A DNA stretch of 64,000 bases from CAXBID01 sp963815305 (lineage in GTDB: Bacteria > Bacteroidota > Bacteroidia > Flavobacteriales > Flavobacteriaceae), in assembly GCA_963815305.1 (NCBI GenBank), contig CAWFFW010000002.1:832804-896803 (forward strand). The letters run 5' to 3'. Below the pieces are notes generated by a model. It was not told the DNA's origin and did no database searches. It saw nothing but the letters and a program-made list of their open reading frames with translations. Numbering within the stretch: the first letter of the stretch is position 1; every line of letters starts with the position of its first letter. A program made the translations under genes and the position numbers. Below are positions 1-8,896 of this stretch, piece by piece.

Positions 1-1
1 C

Positions 2-1477
2 GCTACTAAAGATGCTTTACTAAGTGAACAAAATCAAATTGATACTTATAGACAAATTGACGTTTACAGTTTTAGTAAACCTCATTTATTTACAAATATA
101 TTTTCACCTTTAATTGTATTTAATGACGCGACAATGTATTGTGTAATTGATAACTTTTTTGTTTTTACCAATAGCATCGAATCACTTCAAAATATAATTG
201 CTAACTATCAAAATAAAACAACATTAAACGAACGCAGTTATTTTAAAGCTATTAAAAAACATTTAACTGACGAATCCTCCCTACTTTTGGTCTTTAACCC
301 ATCCAACTTAGAGACTATCTTGGATAAAAACGGTTTGAAAAAATCAGTCTATAAATTAGATAAATATCATACTTCGGCTATTCAATTTATATATGAAATT
401 AATTTTGCACATGTAAATGGTATTATTAAAAAGAGTAAGACTAAAGCGTCTTTGAATTCGGTTTCAGAGGAATTGAATATTAAATTAGAAGCCGACTTAT
501 TAAATACACCGCAATTTGTAACCAATCACATGACCAAAGAAAAAGAAATTGTTGTGCAAGACATTAGCAATAACTTATATTTAATTTCAAACAAAGGAAA
601 GATTCTTTGGAAAAAACAACTCCAAGGCTCGGTTTTAGGTAAAATTGAACAAATTGATATTTATAAAAACGGTCGATTACAACTGGCTTTTGCAACCCCA
701 AAACGAATTTATGTTTTAGATAGAAACGGTAGAGAGGTTGATCCTTTCCCAAAAAAATTTAATGATGACATTACACAACCACTTTCAGTTTTCGACTATG
801 ATAAAAATAAAAAATACAGATTCTTGGTTACACAAGGCAAAAATGTTTTAATGTATAATATTAATGCTAAACCTGTAAATGGTTTTACATTTAAATCGGC
901 TAATGCTAAAATTATTTGTCAACCTAAACATTTTAGAATTGGTAGTAAAGATTACATTACATTTAAAACCAATAGTAAGTTTTACATATTAGACCGAACG
1001 GGAAAAACAAGAGTAACACCAAAAACAAATAGCAAATTTTCAGATGAAGGTATTTATTTATATGACGCTAAATTTACTACAACTACTGATAAATCTCATT
1101 TGATAAATATAGACACTAAAGGACGTACTGATATTCAAGATTTAAACTTATCTGAAAATCATCATATTGAAACAACAAGTAAAACATTGGTGTTACAATC
1201 AGAAAACAAACTCACCATAAAAAGAAATACTTTAAATCTTGATTATGGAAATTACACTGAACCTAAGATTTTCTATATAAAAGATAAAATTTACGTCTCT
1301 GTTACTGACTTGCAAGCACAGAAAATACAATTATTTGATAGTGAAGGAAAAGCAATTCCTAATTTTCCCGTTTATGGAAATTCGTCTATAGAACTTGACG
1401 ATGTAGATAAAGACAAAAATTTAGAATTTATAACAAAAGGTGAAAACAATTCCATTATTCTATATCAAATAAATTAG
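2..1477 (+). CDS. Beta-propeller protein, 5' end cut by window edge
   Basis: The frame is open from base 2 with no stop, so the first ATG (134) is internal and the N-terminus lies outside the window. The visible part is about 491 residues. The first 100 or so resemble the DUF3352-type region found in Bacteroidota proteins (motif FFVFTNSIESLQNIIANYQN). From about residue 150 onward there are repeated strands of the kind seen in PQQ/VCBS-like propellers, for example GKILWKKQL, RIYVLDRNGREVDPFPKKF, KVLMYN-like strands and a final LEFITKGENNSIILYQIN. Function is unknown; an exported or surface structural role is an inference. No operon partner is visible to the right, where a 90-base gap and a possible promoter follow. 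Confidence 0.75.
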   Translation, partial: ATKDALLSEQNQIDTYRQIDVYSFSKPHLFTNIFSPLIVFNDATMYCVIDNFFVFTNSIESLQNIIANYQNKTTLNERSYFKAIKKHLTDESSLLLVFNPSNLETILDKNGLKKSVYKLDKYHTSAIQFIYEINFAHVNGIIKKSKTKASLNSVSEELNIKLEADLLNTPQFVTNHMTKEKEIVVQDISNNLYLISNKGKILWKKQLQGSVLGKIEQIDIYKNGRLQLAFATPKRIYVLDRNGREVDPFPKKFNDDITQPLSVFDYDKNKKYRFLVTQGKNVLMYNINAKPVNGFTFKSANAKIICQPKHFRIGSKDYITFKTNSKFYILDRTGKTRVTPKTNSKFSDEGIYLYDAKFTTTTDKSHLINIDTKGRTDIQDLNLSENHHIETTSKTLVLQSENKLTIKRNTLNLDYGNYTEPKIFYIKDKIYVSVTDLQAQKIQLFDSEGKAIPNFPVYGNSSIELDDVDKDKNLEFITKGENNSIILYQIN

Positions 1478-1515
1478 TGCTAATAAATCAGTTAGTTAAT
1501 TTTCTCGTTTACCTT

Positions 1516-1545
1516 TTGTCGATAAAAAACTAATCTTTATCTTTA
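1516..1545 (+). promoter_or_regulatory. Possible Bacteroidota promoter
   Basis: TTG at 1516-1518 and TATCTTTA at 1538-1545 are separated by 19 bases, close to the TTG-N19-TAnnTTTG pattern (last base of the -7 element differs). Transcription would begin near 1552 and could run to the hairpin at 1844-1880. Confidence 0.35.
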
Positions 1546-1570
1546 GCCAGCTATTAATCAATTTTTTAAA

Positions 1571-1810
1571 ATGAAATTACCCGAAAATGCTTCACGCATT
1601 GCTTTTTATGCATCCCCATTTGTATTTTTTTCTTCCATTTATTTTTCACAAACAAACAAAATAAAAAATTTTAAACGTTCTGTAACTATTAACAATTTGC
1701 TTGTTTTTATCAGAAATTATTTTGCCGCTTTTAGTGAAGTATCTTTAGATTATAGCCATATTAATCACGGTAAATTTCAAAAAATGAACTCAAAATTTAT
1801 TAAAATATAA
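1571..1810 (+). CDS. Doubtful 79-residue ORF
   Basis: A 79-residue reading frame starting at ATG with no family that I recognise. Residues 9-26 are hydrophobic (RIAFYASPFVFFSSIYFS) and could be a signal or membrane segment; the rest is basic and low in complexity. It lies between a possible promoter at 1516-1545 and a clear terminator hairpin at 1844-1880, so the stretch may well be transcribed, but the product could equally be a non-coding RNA of about 330 bases. Codon use is AT-rich like everything around it and does not decide the matter. Confidence 0.2.
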   Translation: MKLPENASRIAFYASPFVFFSSIYFSQTNKIKNFKRSVTINNLLVFIRNYFAAFSEVSLDYSHINHGKFQKMNSKFIKI

Positions 1811-1843
1811 CGATAACCAAGTCGAAAGTCCTCGAATCTTGTG

Positions 1844-1880
1844 GAACGTCAAAGTGTAAAAGCTTTGGCGTTCTTTTTTT
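1844..1880 (+). terminator. Rho-independent terminator
   Basis: GAACGTCAAAG and CTTTGGCGTTC pair (one G-T) around a short loop, followed by seven T. It ends the transcript from the 1.5-1.8 kb region and isolates the nucleoid-associated gene at 1930. Confidence 0.75.
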
Positions 1881-1929
1881 ACAACTATTTCAACTTTATT
1901 TAATAGTATTGCAATCTTATTAAAAAATT

Positions 1930-2979
1930 ATGATCACACGAAAAAACGCCTCCATTTCAAAATTTATTATTCATAAAGTTGGTAATAAATTTAACGATAC
2001 CAAAAATGCTTTTTCAGAAAAACTAGTCGATTTTGACGAAGCCAGTTACGATTTAATGTTACCGTTTTTATTGCGCTCTTTTGGCAACGTGGTACAGAGT
2101 TACCGATTTAATCATCATGCTGATATTAGTTTAAATGAAATTAATAGTTACTCCGCTCAGCTGTTTAATGATGAAGGAGGTTTTATTGATATCTCAAAAC
2201 ATATAGTCACGCATTTATATGAGCAATCTACATCAGCTCAAATAAAAACTGGTGATGTTTTAGTTGTTATGTTTGAAGGTATTGAGTTTAGAGATATGAC
2301 CACCAATGCCATTGGTATTTTTAAAATTGAAAGTAAAGTAAATTTCTTCCAAACTTATTTAGAAAATAATAGTTATGATGTTTTAGTTCAAAAAGGTATT
2401 AGCTCAAAAAAAGTGGATAAAGGCTGTTTAATTTTAAATCAGAGTGATACTGAAGGACATATTATTTTAAGTGTTGACAATAATAGTTACGATGCGCAGT
2501 ATTGGATCAATCAGTTTTTGAATATAAAATATGCTGATGATGCCAACAATCATACGCAACAATATATAGCGCTTTGTAAAGACTTCTCTACCGAGATTTT
2601 AAAAACAAGTTATGGTGCTCAGGAACAGAATAGCTTTTTAGCGAAAACTATCGACTTTTTTAAAGAGAATGAAGTCGTAAATATTGAACGTTTTAAAGAA
2701 GAATTGTTTGAAGATGAAAAACAAATTAGGGAATTTGAAAATTACAAAAAAGAATTTGAAGGCGAACAAAATTTAGTTATTCGTAACCAATTTGATGTTG
2801 CCGAAATTGTGGTAACTAAGGAAAAACGCAAATTTAAAACTGATATTAAATTAGATACGCATATACAAATAAAACTAGATATTGATGCCCCAGATGCCTC
2901 CGCCGAATATTTAGAGCGTGGTTATGATGATGAAAAAAAGATGCACTATTACAAGGTGTTTTTTAATGCTGAAAGTTAA
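1930..2979 (+). CDS. Nucleoid-associated protein, NdpA/YejK family
   Basis: A 349-residue protein of the 37-kDa nucleoid-associated family (NdpA/YejK-like, PF04245), cytoplasmic and thought to bind the nucleoid. The start MITRKNASISKFIIHKVGNK is characteristic: an N-terminal strand with IxxFIIHxVGNK, then a region with the repeated theme GDVLVVMFEGIEFRDMTTNAIGIFKIES and, near residues 205-250, the alpha-helical part QYWINQFLNIKYADDANNHT. Length agrees with the family. The ATG at 1930 follows directly after a terminator, so the gene is probably transcribed by itself or with the small lipoprotein gene 43 bases downstream. Precise function in Bacteroidota is not established. Confidence 0.85.
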   Translation: MITRKNASISKFIIHKVGNKFNDTKNAFSEKLVDFDEASYDLMLPFLLRSFGNVVQSYRFNHHADISLNEINSYSAQLFNDEGGFIDISKHIVTHLYEQSTSAQIKTGDVLVVMFEGIEFRDMTTNAIGIFKIESKVNFFQTYLENNSYDVLVQKGISSKKVDKGCLILNQSDTEGHIILSVDNNSYDAQYWINQFLNIKYADDANNHTQQYIALCKDFSTEILKTSYGAQEQNSFLAKTIDFFKENEVVNIERFKEELFEDEKQIREFENYKKEFEGEQNLVIRNQFDVAEIVVTKEKRKFKTDIKLDTHIQIKLDIDAPDASAEYLERGYDDEKKMHYYKVFFNAES

Positions 2980-3022
2980 GTTACGCAACCCTTTTAGGAT
3001 TTATGCATCTATTAAAAAAACC

Positions 3023-3409
3023 ATGAAAAGAATCTTCGTATTATCCATTTTAATTTGTTTTTTAAGTCAATCTTGTAAAAATGATGATGATAGTTTAAAC
3101 AACACATGTAATGTTTCTAATCCTATTGAGGATTTTGATTGGTTAAAAGAAATAGTTGAAGACTTTCAACAATCAAGTCAAGTTGATGAAGCTTACATTT
3201 ATCAATCAACATATGAGAGGAAAACTGTGTTTATAATTGGCAGTTGTTGTGCTTATTGTAATACCTTCATATCTGTAGCTTATTGTAACGGTGAATCAGC
3301 ATTCAATATAATAGATAACGAAGGTGAAAAGGAAGCTTACGATAAATTTCTTATATCTTATCAAGGTGATTTAATTTGGTCGTCTTCAAATTTTGTCTGT
3401 AATGATTGA
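3023..3409 (+). CDS. Small cysteine-rich lipoprotein, unknown function
   Basis: A 128-residue protein whose ATG at 3023 gives a proper lipoprotein signal: MKRIFVLSILICFLSQSCKN, with a lipobox cysteine at residue 18. The frame is open further upstream to 2918, but that part overlaps the previous gene and would hide the signal peptide, so I take 3023 as start. The mature part has several cysteines, including CCAYC near residue 74 (IGSCCAYCNTF), that might form disulfides or bind a metal. I do not recognise the family. It would be anchored to a membrane facing the periplasm or surface. It converges on the membrane-protein gene at 3448. Confidence 0.7.
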   Translation: MKRIFVLSILICFLSQSCKNDDDSLNNTCNVSNPIEDFDWLKEIVEDFQQSSQVDEAYIYQSTYERKTVFIIGSCCAYCNTFISVAYCNGESAFNIIDNEGEKEAYDKFLISYQGDLIWSSSNFVCND

Positions 3410-3447
3410 TGATAATCATAAATAAAAAGTAAAGGTTAGACTAATAG

Positions 3448-3942
3448 CTAAAATTCATTTTCCTGATGTCCTTTAATATCATCAATGCTGTTAACGTGAA
3501 ATTCCTTTTTTATATTAATAATTCGATTATATAACCATCTTTCTTCAAAAATTAGGCATATACCTAACAAGAGAATAAAAAAGCAAGATAAATATATTAA
3601 GTGGGAATTGGAATTAATTGAACCTGCCATATTTAAATCATAAAAAATATAAATTAATTTCAATGACATATAAATTAATAATAGTGCGAAAATTAGATTT
3701 GAAACCCAAAGCGAAACATCACGTAACATCATTTTTTGTTGATATTTGTATAAATTCAATGTTCTAAAATGGTAGATAACACTTAAGACTCCCATTATAC
3801 AGGTTAAGATATCTATGTACATTCCCATATCTAAATCCATATTTTTTATTATAATTAATGAATAAAGCGCAAAAATCATAATACTACTTATTAAAATAGA
3901 GGTAGCTAAAAGTATTATTTTTAAAAATCGTTTCAATTTCAT
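3448..3942 (-). CDS. Four-helix membrane protein, unknown function
   Basis: A 164-residue protein with about four hydrophobic segments (near residues 9-32, 43-60, 79-101 and 115-131) and a charged C-terminal tail. No family recognised. Its start codon overlaps the end of lipB by four bases (ATGA-type overlap), which implies translation coupled to lipB on the same transcript. Whether it has anything to do with lipoylation is unknown; the coupling may only reflect compact packing. Confidence 0.65.
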   Translation of the reverse strand: MKLKRFLKIILLATSILISSIMIFALYSLIIIKNMDLDMGMYIDILTCIMGVLSVIYHFRTLNLYKYQQKMMLRDVSLWVSNLIFALLLIYMSLKLIYIFYDLNMAGSINSNSHLIYLSCFFILLLGICLIFEERWLYNRIINIKKEFHVNSIDDIKGHQENEF

Positions 3943-4643
3943 GTTTTAAAAAACTCCGCCTCAAAAAGCTTACTAAAATGTTTTAACAACTTTTCTTTAA
4001 CCTCAGCTTCATCAACCGTTTTTTTAGCTAACTCTACATTTAAAGACGTTACAGATTTTCCTCGAATACCACACGGAATTATATTATCAAAGTAACCCAA
4101 ATTAGCATTTACATTAAGAGCAAAGCCATGCATGGTTACCCAACGGCTAGCGCGTACTCCCATAGCGCAAATTTTTCGAGCAAATGGTGTCCCCACATCT
4201 AGCCAAACGCCTGTTTCCCCTGGGCTGCGCTCAGCTTCTAAACCGTATTCAGCTAAGGTTAAAATTATGATTTCCTCTAGAAAACGAAGGTATTTATGAA
4301 TATCGGTAAAAAAATTTTCTAAGTCTAAAATAGGGTAACCTACTATTTGTCCAGGCCCATGATAGGTAATGTCTCCACCTCTATTTATCTTATAAAATGT
4401 GGCTCCTCTTTCAATAAGTTGTTGTTCATCTAAAAGTAAATTTGATATATCACCACTTTTACCTAGCGTATAAACATGATGATGCTCTACAAACAGAAAG
4501 TAATTATTGGTTTTCAAACCAGCATTTTCTCGCCTATTTTTAATTTTAGTATCTACAATACCTTTAAACAATTCTTCTTGGTATTCCCAAGTTTGTTTAT
4601 AGTCTTTGTAGCCTAAATCTTGTAGTTCTATTTTCTTATTCAT
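3939..4643 (-). CDS. lipB: Lipoyl(octanoyl) transferase LipB
   Basis: Transfers octanoate from acyl carrier protein to the lipoyl domains of 2-oxoacid dehydrogenases and the glycine cleavage system, the first step of endogenous lipoate synthesis in the cytoplasm. The 234-residue product has the family motifs: NRGGDITYHGPGQIVGYPIL, the catalytic lysine in KICAMGV, TMHGFALNVN and the acyl-accepting cysteine in PCGIRGKSVTSL. A methionine three codons earlier (4652) is possible, but a promoter -7 element (4650-4657) overlaps it, so I prefer MNKKIEL at 4643. LipA is not in the window. Confidence 0.93.
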   Translation of the reverse strand: MNKKIELQDLGYKDYKQTWEYQEELFKGIVDTKIKNRRENAGLKTNNYFLFVEHHHVYTLGKSGDISNLLLDEQQLIERGATFYKINRGGDITYHGPGQIVGYPILDLENFFTDIHKYLRFLEEIIILTLAEYGLEAERSPGETGVWLDVGTPFARKICAMGVRASRWVTMHGFALNVNANLGYFDNIIPCGIRGKSVTSLNVELAKKTVDEAEVKEKLLKHFSKLFEAEFFKT

Positions 4644-4649
4644 AGACTG

Positions 4650-4657
4650 CAAAATTA
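4650..4657 (-). promoter_or_regulatory. Probable lipB -7 promoter element
   Basis: TAATTTTG on the minus strand matches TAnnTTTG exactly. Transcription would start close to the ATG at 4643, giving a very short or absent leader. I see no good -33 TTG at the right distance, so this is a partial match. Confidence 0.35.
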
Positions 4658-4771
4658 CGATATTTTATATAAAAATGACAGAATACAAATGACAGAAGAC
4701 AGGTGTTTGCTTTTGATGAATTTCAAAATCTGTAATTAATATAAACTATTAAACAGTGTAGACTAGGAAAA

Positions 4772-4930
4772 CTAATTTTTGGGATTATTAAGTATAACCA
4801 ATGCTGCAATAACACCAGGAACCCAGCCGCAAAGCCATAATAAAAAAACAATAATAATAGAACCGCAACCTTTATCGATAACCGCTAACGGTGGACAAAT
4901 AATAGATAATAAGACTCTCCAAAAACTCAT
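4772..4930 (-). CDS. YqaE/Pmp3 family membrane protein
   Basis: A 52-residue protein, MSFWRVLLSIICPPLAVIDK and so on, clearly of the YqaE/Pmp3 (UPF0057) family: two hydrophobic helices, the motif CPPLAVIDKGCG between them, and LCGWVPGVIAALVIL in the second. Such proteins sit in the cytoplasmic membrane and are often induced by salt, cold or membrane stress; the molecular role is unsettled. The gene stands alone on the minus strand between lipB and lysS. The longer frame seen on the opposite strand here (4779-4988) is only its shadow. Confidence 0.85.
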   Translation of the reverse strand: MSFWRVLLSIICPPLAVIDKGCGSIIIVFLLWLCGWVPGVIAALVILNNPKN

Positions 4931-5007
4931 TGATTTGATTTTTAATACTGAAACAAGTTTAGCAAAAATTAACGATTCACATATTTGACGTAAAAGTATC
5001 TTAATTG

Positions 5008-5032
5008 TTACAATCTGCGTTAGAGATTGTAA
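5008..5032. repeat. Perfect 9-base inverted repeat
   Basis: TTACAATCT and AGATTGTAA flank a 7-base spacer (GCGTTAG). It lies 78 bases upstream of the YqaE gene and 220 bases upstream of lysS. There is no T-run, so an operator or RNA hairpin is more likely than a terminator. The rest of 4931-5251 shows nothing further that I can support. Confidence 0.4.
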
Positions 5033-5251
5033 TGAACATCCTTTTTAAAATTGAGCAGAACCAAATTAACTTTTATGTAAAAAATACTGAAAAACGCTTT
5101 TGATACGTATTGCAATAATGACTTAAAAAGATTTCAATGTAAAGCCCGACCCTTGTGGTAACGCCTAGAAATTTCATAAATCTAAAATCGTAAATCGTAA
5201 ATCAATTGATTATCTTTACGCCATTAAAATTTACACACAGCATTTTAGATT

Positions 5252-6946
5252 ATGTCGCAATTATCAGAGCAAGAACTTGTACGAAGAGAAAAATTAGTAA
5301 AATTACGCGAGTTAGGGATTAATCCGTACCCTGCCGATTTATACCCTGTAAAAGACACCTCGAAATCTATAAAACAGGATTTTGAAATAGGAAACAAAGT
5401 GATTATTGCTGGACGATTAATGTCTAGACGCATACAAGGAAATGCCAGTTTTGCTGAGCTACAAGATGCTGAAGGGCGTATACAGGTTTATTTTAATAGA
5501 GATGAAATTTGCGCTGGCGAGGATAAAAGCAAATACAATGATGTTTACAAAAAATTGCTTGATATTGGTGATTTTATTGGGGTTGAGGGCGATTTATTTA
5601 CCACAAAGGTTGGCGAAAAAACAGTCATGGTTAAAAACTTTACCTTATTAAGTAAGGCATTAAAACCGTTACCATTACCTAGAACGGACGCTGATGGAAA
5701 AGTGCATGATGCGTTTACCGATCCTGAGCAACGTTATAGACAACGTTATGCAGATTTGGTTGTAAATCCTCATGTAAAAGAGGTGTTTGTTAAGCGCACC
5801 AAATTGTTTAATGCCATGCGTGATTTTTTTAATACCGCTGGTTATTTTGAGGTTGAAACGCCTGTTTTACAACCTATTCCAGGTGGTGCTGCGGCACGCC
5901 CGTTTATAACGCATCACAACGCTTTAGATATTCCGCTTTATATGCGAATTGCTAACGAATTATATCTAAAAAGATTGATTGTTGGCGGTTTTGATGGGGT
6001 TTACGAGTTTTCTAAAAACTTTAGAAATGAAGGGATGGATAGAACCCATAATCCTGAGTTCACCGCCATGGAAATTTATGTGGCGTATAAAGATTATAAT
6101 TGGATGATGGATTTTTGTGAGCGTTTGCTAGAGCATTGCGCTATGGCTGTTAACGGAACTACTAAAGCCAAATTTGGCGAACATCACATAGATTTTAAAG
6201 CACCATACGCTAGAGTCACTATGGCAGATTCTATAAAGCATTTTACTGGTTTTGATATAAAAGGTAAAAGTGAAGCTGAAATAAGGCAAGCTGCTGTAGA
6301 CATGGGTATTGAAGTTGATAATACTATGGGAAAAGGAAAACTTATTGATGAAATTTTTGGTGAAAAATGCGAAGGCAACTACATACAACCCACATATATT
6401 ACAGATTACCCTAAAGAGATGAGCCCGTTGTGTAAAGAACACCGTGATAATCCTGAATTAACCGAACGTTTTGAGTTGATGGTTTGTGGCAAAGAAATTG
6501 CTAATGCATATTCTGAGCTTAACGACCCGATTGACCAACGTGAGCGTTTTGAGCACCAACTAAAACTGGCTGCGAAAGGTGATGATGAAGCTACTGAATT
6601 TATTGACTACGATTTTTTACGTGCTTTAGAATATGGTATGCCTCCAACATCAGGAATGGGTATTGGAATGGATAGACTTATTATGTTTTTAACCAATAAT
6701 CAATCTATACAGGAAGTTTTATTCTTCCCTCAAATGCGCCCAGAAAAGAAACCCTTAGCCATTAGTGACGATGGTAAAGCTGTTTTTGAACTTTTGAAAA
6801 AAGCTGAAAAATTAGAATTGGCTGATTTAAAGGATCAATCTGGGTTATCAAATAAAAAATGGGATAAAACCATTAAAGAATTAACTAAAAATAATCTTGC
6901 TAAGGTTGAAAAAACTGATAACGGGTTATTTGTTGGCGTAATGTAA
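5252..6946 (+). CDS. lysS: Lysine--tRNA ligase, class II
   Basis: Charges tRNA-Lys with lysine in the cytoplasm. The 564-residue protein has the N-terminal OB-fold anticodon-binding domain (about 50-150, GRLMSRRIQGNASFAELQD) followed by the class II catalytic core with motif 1 (about 180-215, FLEV-like region YFEVETPVLQPIPGGAAARPF), motif 2 (KNFRNEGMDRTHNPEF) and motif 3 (GMGIGMDRLIMFLTN). It is about 60 residues longer than E. coli LysS; the extra C-terminal part (about 500-564, DGKAVFELLKKAEKLELADL) looks like a small helix-turn-helix fold common in Bacteroidota LysS. It is followed by a strong terminator and is probably monocistronic. Confidence 0.97.
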   Translation: MSQLSEQELVRREKLVKLRELGINPYPADLYPVKDTSKSIKQDFEIGNKVIIAGRLMSRRIQGNASFAELQDAEGRIQVYFNRDEICAGEDKSKYNDVYKKLLDIGDFIGVEGDLFTTKVGEKTVMVKNFTLLSKALKPLPLPRTDADGKVHDAFTDPEQRYRQRYADLVVNPHVKEVFVKRTKLFNAMRDFFNTAGYFEVETPVLQPIPGGAAARPFITHHNALDIPLYMRIANELYLKRLIVGGFDGVYEFSKNFRNEGMDRTHNPEFTAMEIYVAYKDYNWMMDFCERLLEHCAMAVNGTTKAKFGEHHIDFKAPYARVTMADSIKHFTGFDIKGKSEAEIRQAAVDMGIEVDNTMGKGKLIDEIFGEKCEGNYIQPTYITDYPKEMSPLCKEHRDNPELTERFELMVCGKEIANAYSELNDPIDQRERFEHQLKLAAKGDDEATEFIDYDFLRALEYGMPPTSGMGIGMDRLIMFLTNNQSIQEVLFFPQMRPEKKPLAISDDGKAVFELLKKAEKLELADLKDQSGLSNKKWDKTIKELTKNNLAKVEKTDNGLFVGVM

Positions 6947-6973
6947 TCTTACTAATAGGTATAGATAAAAAAG

Positions 6974-7003
6974 ACCAGTAATATTAATATTACTGGTTTT
7001 TTT
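6974..7003 (+). terminator. lysS terminator
   Basis: A perfect 24-base palindrome (6974-6997; arms ACCAGTAATATT and its complement) runs into seven T. It starts 28 bases after the lysS stop codon. Confidence 0.85.
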
Positions 7004-7005
7004 AT

Positions 7006-7033
7006 TAAACTAACTAAACTTACTAAACTAACT
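7006..7033. repeat. Short tandem repeat, unit about 9 bases
   Basis: Roughly three imperfect copies of ACTAAACTA/T directly after the lysS terminator, in a 180-base non-coding stretch. No function is apparent. The rest of 6947-7183 is AT-rich without a recognisable gene. Confidence 0.35.
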
Positions 7034-7183
7034 CAGTACAAAGAGACTTAATTATTTCCAATTGTCGAAATAATTTAGAAATGTTTAACAATACTTCTTA
7101 AAAATTTAAACTTTCTTTAAGATTCAAGTAGGTATTATGTTAATTTTTTAAGAAAATGATATTCCATCCTAATGCTCTTCGAA

Positions 7184-8008
7184 TTATTTCAACAAATTAT
7201 TCATATGGTGATGGTAGGTATCAAAAGCATTCAAATTACCATGATTTCCTTCTTCGATAGTCACGAAAGTAGCTTGTGATTTTGGTACCACATCAAATAA
7301 TTTTTCTGCGGATGCATAAGGTACAACCTCATCATTTGTTCCATGAAATATGATTATTGGGCACTTTGATTTTTTAATAAACTTGTTTGTGGGAAATTGA
7401 TATTTCAATAATTTTTCTACAGGCAATATGGGAAATCTATCTTTCGCAACATCTAAAATACTGTAATAAGGTGTTTCTAAAATAAGTTGTTTAGGATTGT
7501 TTTTTGAAGCTAAATAAGCAGCAATTCCTGTGCCTAGTGAGCGACCATAAAGCGTAATATCTTCTTCGATATAATCGTTTTTCAAATAATCATAAAACAA
7601 TTGGGCATCACTATAAAAAGCAGCTTCACTAAGTTTTCCTGTGCTTTTTCCGTAGGTTCGATAATCCATAATTAACACATCATAGTGCTTTTCAACAAAA
7701 AACTCAGATATAGTTCCCCAACGCGATAAATCGCCTGCATTTCCATGAAAATACAAAATTGCGCCTTTTGGGTTTTTAACTTTAAAATGAATAGCATTTA
7801 GCTTAGCTCCATCCTCAGTTTGTAAATTTAATTCCTCAAAATCATGATTAAATTCATATTGATAATCTTGATCCAGAACGGTAGGTAAAAAAATAATTTT
7901 TTCTTGTATAAAATACAATGCAGATGAAATCATAACATATAAACTTAGTAGTACTAAAATTAGTTTTTTAAACTTTTGTTTTGGTGGTTTTGGAGCTGTG
8001 TTTAACAT
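7184..8008 (-). CDS. Membrane-anchored alpha/beta hydrolase (second of tandem pair)
   Basis: A 274-residue serine hydrolase of the BEM46/ABHD13-17-like type with one N-terminal hydrophobic anchor (about residues 16-34). The catalytic set is complete: nucleophile S157 in YGRSLGTG, D226 in HGTNDEVVP and H256 in EGNHGNLN; the oxyanion segment FHGNAGD is intact. The substrate is unknown; lipid or small ester deacylation is an inference from the fold. I chose the ATG at 8008, which leaves a 41-base overlap with the upstream paralogue; an ATG at 8041 is also open and would lengthen the overlap to 74 bases. The two genes are tandem duplicates, alike over their whole length. Confidence 0.8.
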   Translation of the reverse strand: MLNTAPKPPKQKFKKLILVLLSLYVMISSALYFIQEKIIFLPTVLDQDYQYEFNHDFEELNLQTEDGAKLNAIHFKVKNPKGAILYFHGNAGDLSRWGTISEFFVEKHYDVLIMDYRTYGKSTGKLSEAAFYSDAQLFYDYLKNDYIEEDITLYGRSLGTGIAAYLASKNNPKQLILETPYYSILDVAKDRFPILPVEKLLKYQFPTNKFIKKSKCPIIIFHGTNDEVVPYASAEKLFDVVPKSQATFVTIEEGNHGNLNAFDTYHHHMNNLLK

Positions 8009-8846
8009 GAATACTGGTTGTTGATAAATCGATATTTTCAAGTTTACTATTTAATATCTCATGAATCATTTTATGGTACGATTCAAAGTTATTTAGATTT
8101 TTATGTCCGCCACCAATTACCGAATGGAGTTTAGTAAGTTTTGGATTCACTTTTGATAATTTAATACTGGTTTTAAACGGAATAAGTTTATCATTGGTAC
8201 CATGAATAATATGAATAGGACACTTTACATATTTTAGCCATTTGTAAGTTGGCAAAGGGTATTTTAATAAAATGGATAAAGGCATAAATGGTGCATAGCG
8301 TGCTGTAACTTTTGTTAAACTATAATAAGGTGCATCTAAAATAAGCATTTTAGGATTGTTCATAGATGCTAATTTTGCTGCAAAACCTGAACCTAAACTA
8401 CGGCCGTATAGTATAATTCTATCTTCAGTTGTAAGTTCCTTTATTTTATTATAAACTTCTTGTAAATCTCGTTTGATGGCTTTTTGTGATCGTCTGCCGG
8501 TGCTTTTTCCAAAACCACGATAATCTACCATCAGTACATTGTAATCATGTCTAGTAAAATCAACAGCAAACTTACCCCAACCTTTTATACTTTTAGAGTT
8601 TCCTTTTAAATATAGAACCACACCTTTACTTTCTCCTTTCGGAAAAAAACGAATACCGTTAATTACAGCCCTATCTCTGGTTTCTAAATTATATTCTTTA
8701 AATTCTTGATTTTCATAATTAAACTCAAAATCCTCAGAAAGTTTTTCTGGTTTAAATAGCATGTAATCTTGCAAATAATATAACGCAATGCTTATTGTTA
8801 TATAAACGATTAAAATTATAGTAAGTATGTGCAACCAATATGACAT
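7968..8846 (-). CDS. Membrane-anchored alpha/beta hydrolase (first of tandem pair)
   Basis: A 292-residue paralogue of the next gene, with an N-terminal membrane anchor (residues 5-26). Triad S150 (YGRSLGSG), D219 (HGTNDKLIP) and H248 (GGGHKNLN) is present, but the oxyanion-hole segment, normally HGN, reads LKGNSKS: the histidine is replaced by lysine. It also carries a C-terminal tail of about 25 residues (LSTTSIHVKHSSKTTKTKV) encoded by the DNA that overlaps the following gene, as if the original stop had been lost and the frame extended. Activity is likely but the altered oxyanion motif could change specificity. Confidence 0.8.
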   Translation of the reverse strand: MSYWLHILTIILIVYITISIALYYLQDYMLFKPEKLSEDFEFNYENQEFKEYNLETRDRAVINGIRFFPKGESKGVVLYLKGNSKSIKGWGKFAVDFTRHDYNVLMVDYRGFGKSTGRRSQKAIKRDLQEVYNKIKELTTEDRIILYGRSLGSGFAAKLASMNNPKMLILDAPYYSLTKVTARYAPFMPLSILLKYPLPTYKWLKYVKCPIHIIHGTNDKLIPFKTSIKLSKVNPKLTKLHSVIGGGHKNLNNFESYHKMIHEILNSKLENIDLSTTSIHVKHSSKTTKTKV

Positions 8847-8896
8847 AAATTGAGAAACGTTAGAATACTAAGATACAATAAATGGGAAACTTATTT

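Noticed and set aside
4779..4988. 69-codon plus-strand frame between lipB and lysS
   Set aside because: It is antisense to the clear 52-residue YqaE/Pmp3 gene on the minus strand (4772-4930) and has no features of its own.
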